35,331 nucleotides of DNA from Oscillospiraceae bacterium (GTDB taxonomy: Bacteria; Bacillota; Clostridia; Oscillospirales; Ruminococcaceae), in contig JAFLUI010000011.1 of assembly GCA_022508825.1 (NCBI GenBank), forward strand, positions 1-35,331, in the 5' to 3' direction. The translations under genes were made by a program, and so were the position numbers. Under the pieces are notes generated by a model, which saw nothing but the letters and a program-made list of their open reading frames with translations, did no database searches and had not been told where the DNA came from. Of this stretch, positions 32,679 to 35,331 are shown piece after piece. Position 1 is the stretch's first letter, and each line of letters starts with the position of its first letter.

Positions 32679-33179
32679 ATGAGAGAACACTGTGAAATAA
32701 TAAAAAAGAATGTTTATCCCAATTTTGTTAATCTGGAGACTGCTATAAAAACTTATGACAGAAATGCGCTTGTCTGCGGTTCGCCTGCATGGAGGTATGT
32801 GTATCATACTATCCATTCGGCAGACAAGTGGTTTTTCAATCCGTTTGTGTATGACGAGCCTGATTTCCACGAAGACGGCATGGATAACCCCGATAACCCA
32901 TGCACCATCGAATTGACGGACGAACAGCTTATTGATTATCTCCATAAGGTCAGGCAGAAAACTCTCGACTACATTGACTCTCTTACCGATGAAAAGCTGT
33001 ACGAAAAGCCGGAAAGCTGTAAATATACACGTCTGGAACTGGTATTAAGGCAGTTTTCCCATCTGTCTTTTCATACAGGGATGCTTAACGGTCAGACTAT
33101 AGAGAGAACAGGAAAATTTCCTGTCTATGTGGCTGCGGATTATATGGACAGGCTTAACGAAGGCTTAGTTGAAGAATAA
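32679..33179 (+). CDS. DinB-like four-helix metal-binding protein
   Basis: The 166-residue protein fits the DinB/YfiT-like putative metalloenzyme fold: four helices with histidines at 43/46 (VYHTIHSADKWF) and 128 and 132 (FSHLSFHTGMLNG). These could bind a divalent metal. Family members include thiol transferases such as bacillithiol or mycothiol S-transferases and many proteins of unknown function. The acidic tract PDFHEDGMDNPDNP after the first helix is typical of the clostridial branch. The ribosome site is GACGAGGT, about 8 bases before the ATG. It may be co-transcribed with the GNAT gene before it. Confidence 0.82.
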   Translation: MREHCEIIKKNVYPNFVNLETAIKTYDRNALVCGSPAWRYVYHTIHSADKWFFNPFVYDEPDFHEDGMDNPDNPCTIELTDEQLIDYLHKVRQKTLDYIDSLTDEKLYEKPESCKYTRLELVLRQFSHLSFHTGMLNGQTIERTGKFPVYVAADYMDRLNEGLVEE

Positions 33180-33196
33180 AAATGGAGGTGCCGCAA

Positions 33197-33970
33197 ATGC
33201 GTTTCAGACCATGTATCGACATACATAACGGAAAGGTAAAGCAGATAGTAGGGGGAAGTCTGGCGGATAAAAACAATCGCGCCGACGAAAATTTCGTGTC
33301 CGACAAAGGGGCGGAGTTTTACGCAAAGCTTTACCGGGACAGGGACATAAGCGGGGGACATATCATTCTGCTCAACGCTGTCGGCTCCGAGTTCTACGAA
33401 GCAGACCGCAGACAAGCCTTTGCGGCTCTGGAGGAATATCCGGGAGGTCTGCAGGTGGGCGGGGGGATAACCTCTGAAAACGTAGCAGAATTTTTAAACA
33501 GGGGGGCTTCCCACGTAATTGTTACCTCCTATGTTTTCAGGGACGGCAGCGTCAATTACGGGAACCTGAAAAAGCTGGTTTCCGCAGTGGGAAAAGAGCG
33601 TCTTGTACTTGACCTGTCCTGCCGCAAAAAAGAGGACGGCTATTACATCGTCACCGACCGCTGGCAGAAGTTCACCGATGTGAAGCTTGACACCGGGGCT
33701 CTTGATATGCTTGCGGGGTACTGTGACGAGTTCCTTGTCCACGCTGTCGATGTGGAGGGCAAGGCAAGGGGAGTGGAAAAACCTCTTGCGGAGCTTCTCG
33801 GTTCATGGGAGGGCATCCCCGTGACATATGCGGGAGGTATCGGCTCATATGACGACATTGATGTGTTAAAAGACCTTGGACGGGGAAAGCTTGATTTCAC
33901 CGTGGGGAGCGCTCTTGATATTTTCGGGGGCAGTCTTGATTTTGAAAGGATATGCAATTACAGATCGTAG
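33197..33970 (+). CDS. hisA: HisA isomerase, eukaryotic (HIS6) type
   Basis: The 257-residue protein is a TIM-barrel phosphoribosyl-ProFAR isomerase of histidine synthesis. It has catalytic Asp8 in MRFRPCIDIHNGKVKQIVGG, the phosphate-binding loops GGLQVGGGI (83-91) and TYAGGIGSYDD, and a second Asp (139) in VLDLSCRKK. The DLSCRK and TDRWQKFT blocks are typical of the yeast/plant HIS6 form rather than standard bacterial HisA, which has a VxxDxR-type end to that strand. The ATG at 33197 is preferred over the ATG at 33182, because GGAGGT (33184-33189) is the ribosome site and lies 7 bases before it. No other his gene is in the window. Confidence 0.9.
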   Translation: MRFRPCIDIHNGKVKQIVGGSLADKNNRADENFVSDKGAEFYAKLYRDRDISGGHIILLNAVGSEFYEADRRQAFAALEEYPGGLQVGGGITSENVAEFLNRGASHVIVTSYVFRDGSVNYGNLKKLVSAVGKERLVLDLSCRKKEDGYYIVTDRWQKFTDVKLDTGALDMLAGYCDEFLVHAVDVEGKARGVEKPLAELLGSWEGIPVTYAGGIGSYDDIDVLKDLGRGKLDFTVGSALDIFGGSLDFERICNYRS

Positions 33971-33988
33971 ATATTATATTATAAAAGG

Positions 33989-34030
33989 ATACGCACTTTA
34001 CTTATCAAAGCAAGGTGCGTATTTTGTCTT
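33989..34030 (+). terminator. Terminator after hisA
   Basis: ATACGCAC (33989-33996) pairs with GTGCGTAT (34015-34022) and is followed by TTTGTCTT. Confidence 0.85.
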
Positions 34031-34055
34031 AAAAAACACACAAATAAATCATAAA

Positions 34056-34088
34056 AAACATATAGAAAACATATCCGCATGGTATACT
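34056..34088 (+). promoter_or_regulatory. Direct repeats before the response regulator gene
   Basis: AAACATAT at 34056-34063 and again at 34067-34074 are spaced 11 bases start to start, and a probable -10 TATACT lies at 34083-34088. The repeats cover the -35 position, which has no TTGACA. This fits the OmpR/PhoB direct-repeat plan, so the regulator may control its own gene. Confidence 0.5.
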
Positions 34089-34111
34089 CATATCAGAAAG
34101 GGGAAACAGGG

Positions 34112-34786
34112 ATGAAAAAAATACTTGTGATAGAAGATGACAAGCAGATTTGCGATGTGATTCGCATTTATTTTGAAAATGAGGGAACCGGTACCTGTTT
34201 TATCCATGACGGGAAGTCTGCCGTCGACCTTATTGAAAAGGGTCTGAATGACTATTCCCTTGTACTCCTTGATATCATGCTGCCCGGCGCGGATGGCTTT
34301 ACAATATGCAAAAAGCTGCGGAAAAGCTATGATATCCCTGTCATCTTCATTACAGCAAGAGGAAGAGAGGAGGACATTCTTTACGGCTATGAGCTTGGCT
34401 GTGATGACTACATCGTCAAGCCGTTCAGACTTTCGGAGCTTTACGCAAAATGCACGGCGCTGATAAAACGCTCCGAGGGGAGAGTAATATCCGACATCCT
34501 TGTATGCGGAGATATCAGGCTGGACACCCGCACACTGCAGTGCTTTTCGGAGGATAAAGAAACAGAGCTTCCGCCGAAGGAATTTGCAATACTGCACTAT
34601 CTTATGACCCACAAGGAGCAGGTCACAGACCGTGACACTCTGCTCAACAAAATATGGGGATACGATTATTTCGGAAGCGACAGAGTCGTGGACAATCATA
34701 TCAGGCTTCTGCGGAAGGCTTTGGGAAATGCGGGAAAACAGATAAAAACAGTTATCGGGAGAGGTTATAGGCTCTCCGAAAAATAA
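34112..34786 (+). CDS. OmpR-family response regulator
   Basis: The 224-residue protein has a receiver domain with acidic pocket Asp9/Asp10, phospho-acceptor Asp54 (VLLDIMLPGADGF), Thr81 and Lys103 (YIVKPFR). A winged-helix DNA-binding domain follows from about 128 to 223 (ELPPKEFAILHYLM, then TDRDTLLNKIWG, and DNHIRLLRKAL with TVIGRGYRL). It is controlled by phosphorylation, presumably by the kinase that begins 13 bases after its stop. The ATG at 34112 follows AAAGGGG and starts the standard MKKILVIEDD. An earlier in-frame ATG at 34079 is not needed. The target genes are unknown. Confidence 0.95.
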   Translation: MKKILVIEDDKQICDVIRIYFENEGTGTCFIHDGKSAVDLIEKGLNDYSLVLLDIMLPGADGFTICKKLRKSYDIPVIFITARGREEDILYGYELGCDDYIVKPFRLSELYAKCTALIKRSEGRVISDILVCGDIRLDTRTLQCFSEDKETELPPKEFAILHYLMTHKEQVTDRDTLLNKIWGYDYFGSDRVVDNHIRLLRKALGNAGKQIKTVIGRGYRLSEK

Positions 34787-34799
34787 GGAGGGGAACATT

Positions 34800-35331
34800 A
34801 TGCTTAAAAAGATAAAAAGACGAAAACCAAAAAGGGTAACACTGCTTCATCTGCTGATAAAATATATCGGCATTGCATTGATAGTGTCGCTGCTGTTTGC
34901 TGCGGGATATAAAAGGTATATCGAAAACGATGCTGCGGAGCAGGCAAGAGAGTCTGTTGCAAGAAATTCGGCAGATGCGATACGGGAAATAAATGATCTT
35001 CAGGGCAGCAGCAATATAATAAATGATATCGACAGCTATTTATCTATGCACAGCAGTTTTAGTGTTGATCTTGAAGACGATTTCGGATGGGAATTTATTT
35101 ATGATCGCTCGCAAGGAAGCGGTGCGGCTTCTGTATTGATAGATGAAAACAATAATATTGTGGCATCCAACAAACTGACCCTTTGCACAATGCTGAACTT
35201 GTATGGTGAAAAACTTATAAGGTATCAGTGCCGGAACACACCGGACAGCATTCCCGAAGTAAAGCAGCTTTATAAAGATTATATTGAAATATATAATGCG
35301 GCTGATAAAAATACCGACAGTGTGGAGATAC
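34800..35331 (+). CDS. Sensor histidine kinase, N-terminal part (3' partial)
   Basis: An open frame begins at an ATG with AAGGAGGGG before it, 13 bases after the response regulator stop, and runs off the window end. The 177 visible residues start MLKKIKRRKPKRVTLLHLLI, with a basic cytoplasmic start, a membrane helix (about 17-38) and an outside sensor region. That region includes the predicted strand pair SVLIDENNNIVASNK, which looks like a PAS/Cache-like extracytoplasmic fold. The kinase domain lies beyond the window, so the identification rests on the operon position after an OmpR-type regulator and on this layout. Confidence 0.75.
   Translation, partial: MLKKIKRRKPKRVTLLHLLIKYIGIALIVSLLFAAGYKRYIENDAAEQARESVARNSADAIREINDLQGSSNIINDIDSYLSMHSSFSVDLEDDFGWEFIYDRSQGSGAASVLIDENNNIVASNKLTLCTMLNLYGEKLIRYQCRNTPDSIPEVKQLYKDYIEIYNAADKNTDSVEI

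Overview
The window looks like chromosomal DNA of a low-to-medium GC, Gram-positive anaerobe of the Clostridia, most like Ruminococcus or a close Oscillospiraceae relative (inference). The signs are a bifunctional AdhE fermentation enzyme, a secreted GH26 mannanase lipoprotein, threonine-rich linkers in surface proteins, ECF sigma factors with a DUF4367-type partner, PadR/DUF1700/DUF4097/PspC genes, strong AGGAGG ribosome sites, and many near-perfect TTGACA-17-TATAAT promoters. I see no rRNA, tRNA, CRISPR array, transposase or phage genes.

Region by region. 1-650: the end of a GNAT acetyltransferase overlapping a 43-codon gene that resembles the N-terminus of an XRE-type antitoxin, then a terminator. 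724-5725: a self-contained operon with a consensus promoter, a membrane-type bacterial dynamin, an M48-like protein whose zinc motif is altered, a second, soluble dynamin, and a terminator. This is the best candidate for a little-described system. 5729-7484: a seven-helix HD-GYP c-di-GMP phosphodiesterase. 7533-10031: a PadR - DUF1700 - DUF4097 - PspC operon on the minus strand. 10107-11503: an orphan B12-binding-type radical SAM protein. 11517-13936: an ABC-F protein followed by an Imm33/DUF2185 protein. 13993-15336: a gene of unknown function whose leader can fold into two adjacent hairpins with the same CGCCAA loop. 15404-20104: a permuted NlpC/P60 hydrolase, an HD phosphohydrolase, and two related FecR-domain membrane proteins.

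20181-23790: an ECF sigma factor, its DUF4367-type anti-sigma candidate, then two genes of unknown function that look like diverged paralogs. 23859-26640: adhE with its own promoter and terminator. 26644-28390: a second ECF sigma factor fused to a large C-terminal extension with winged-helix-like parts. Both sigma genes have the same AAC / GCGT / CTTATATAT promoter block at identical spacing. 28427-30374: dcd, a nitroreductase and an isochorismatase-type hydrolase, in a mosaic of repeated intergenic fragments. 30401-32034: a membrane-anchored XRE regulator and the GH26 mannanase, with three phased TGYAACA heptamers between them. 32145-34030: GNAT, DinB-like and eukaryotic-type HisA genes. 34056-35331: an OmpR-type response regulator and the beginning of its sensor kinase, cut by the window end.

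Several modules deal with sensing or protecting the envelope: the dynamins, PspC/DUF4097, two ECF systems, FecR proteins and a two-component system. The rest are metabolic or single-gene units with their own promoters and terminators.
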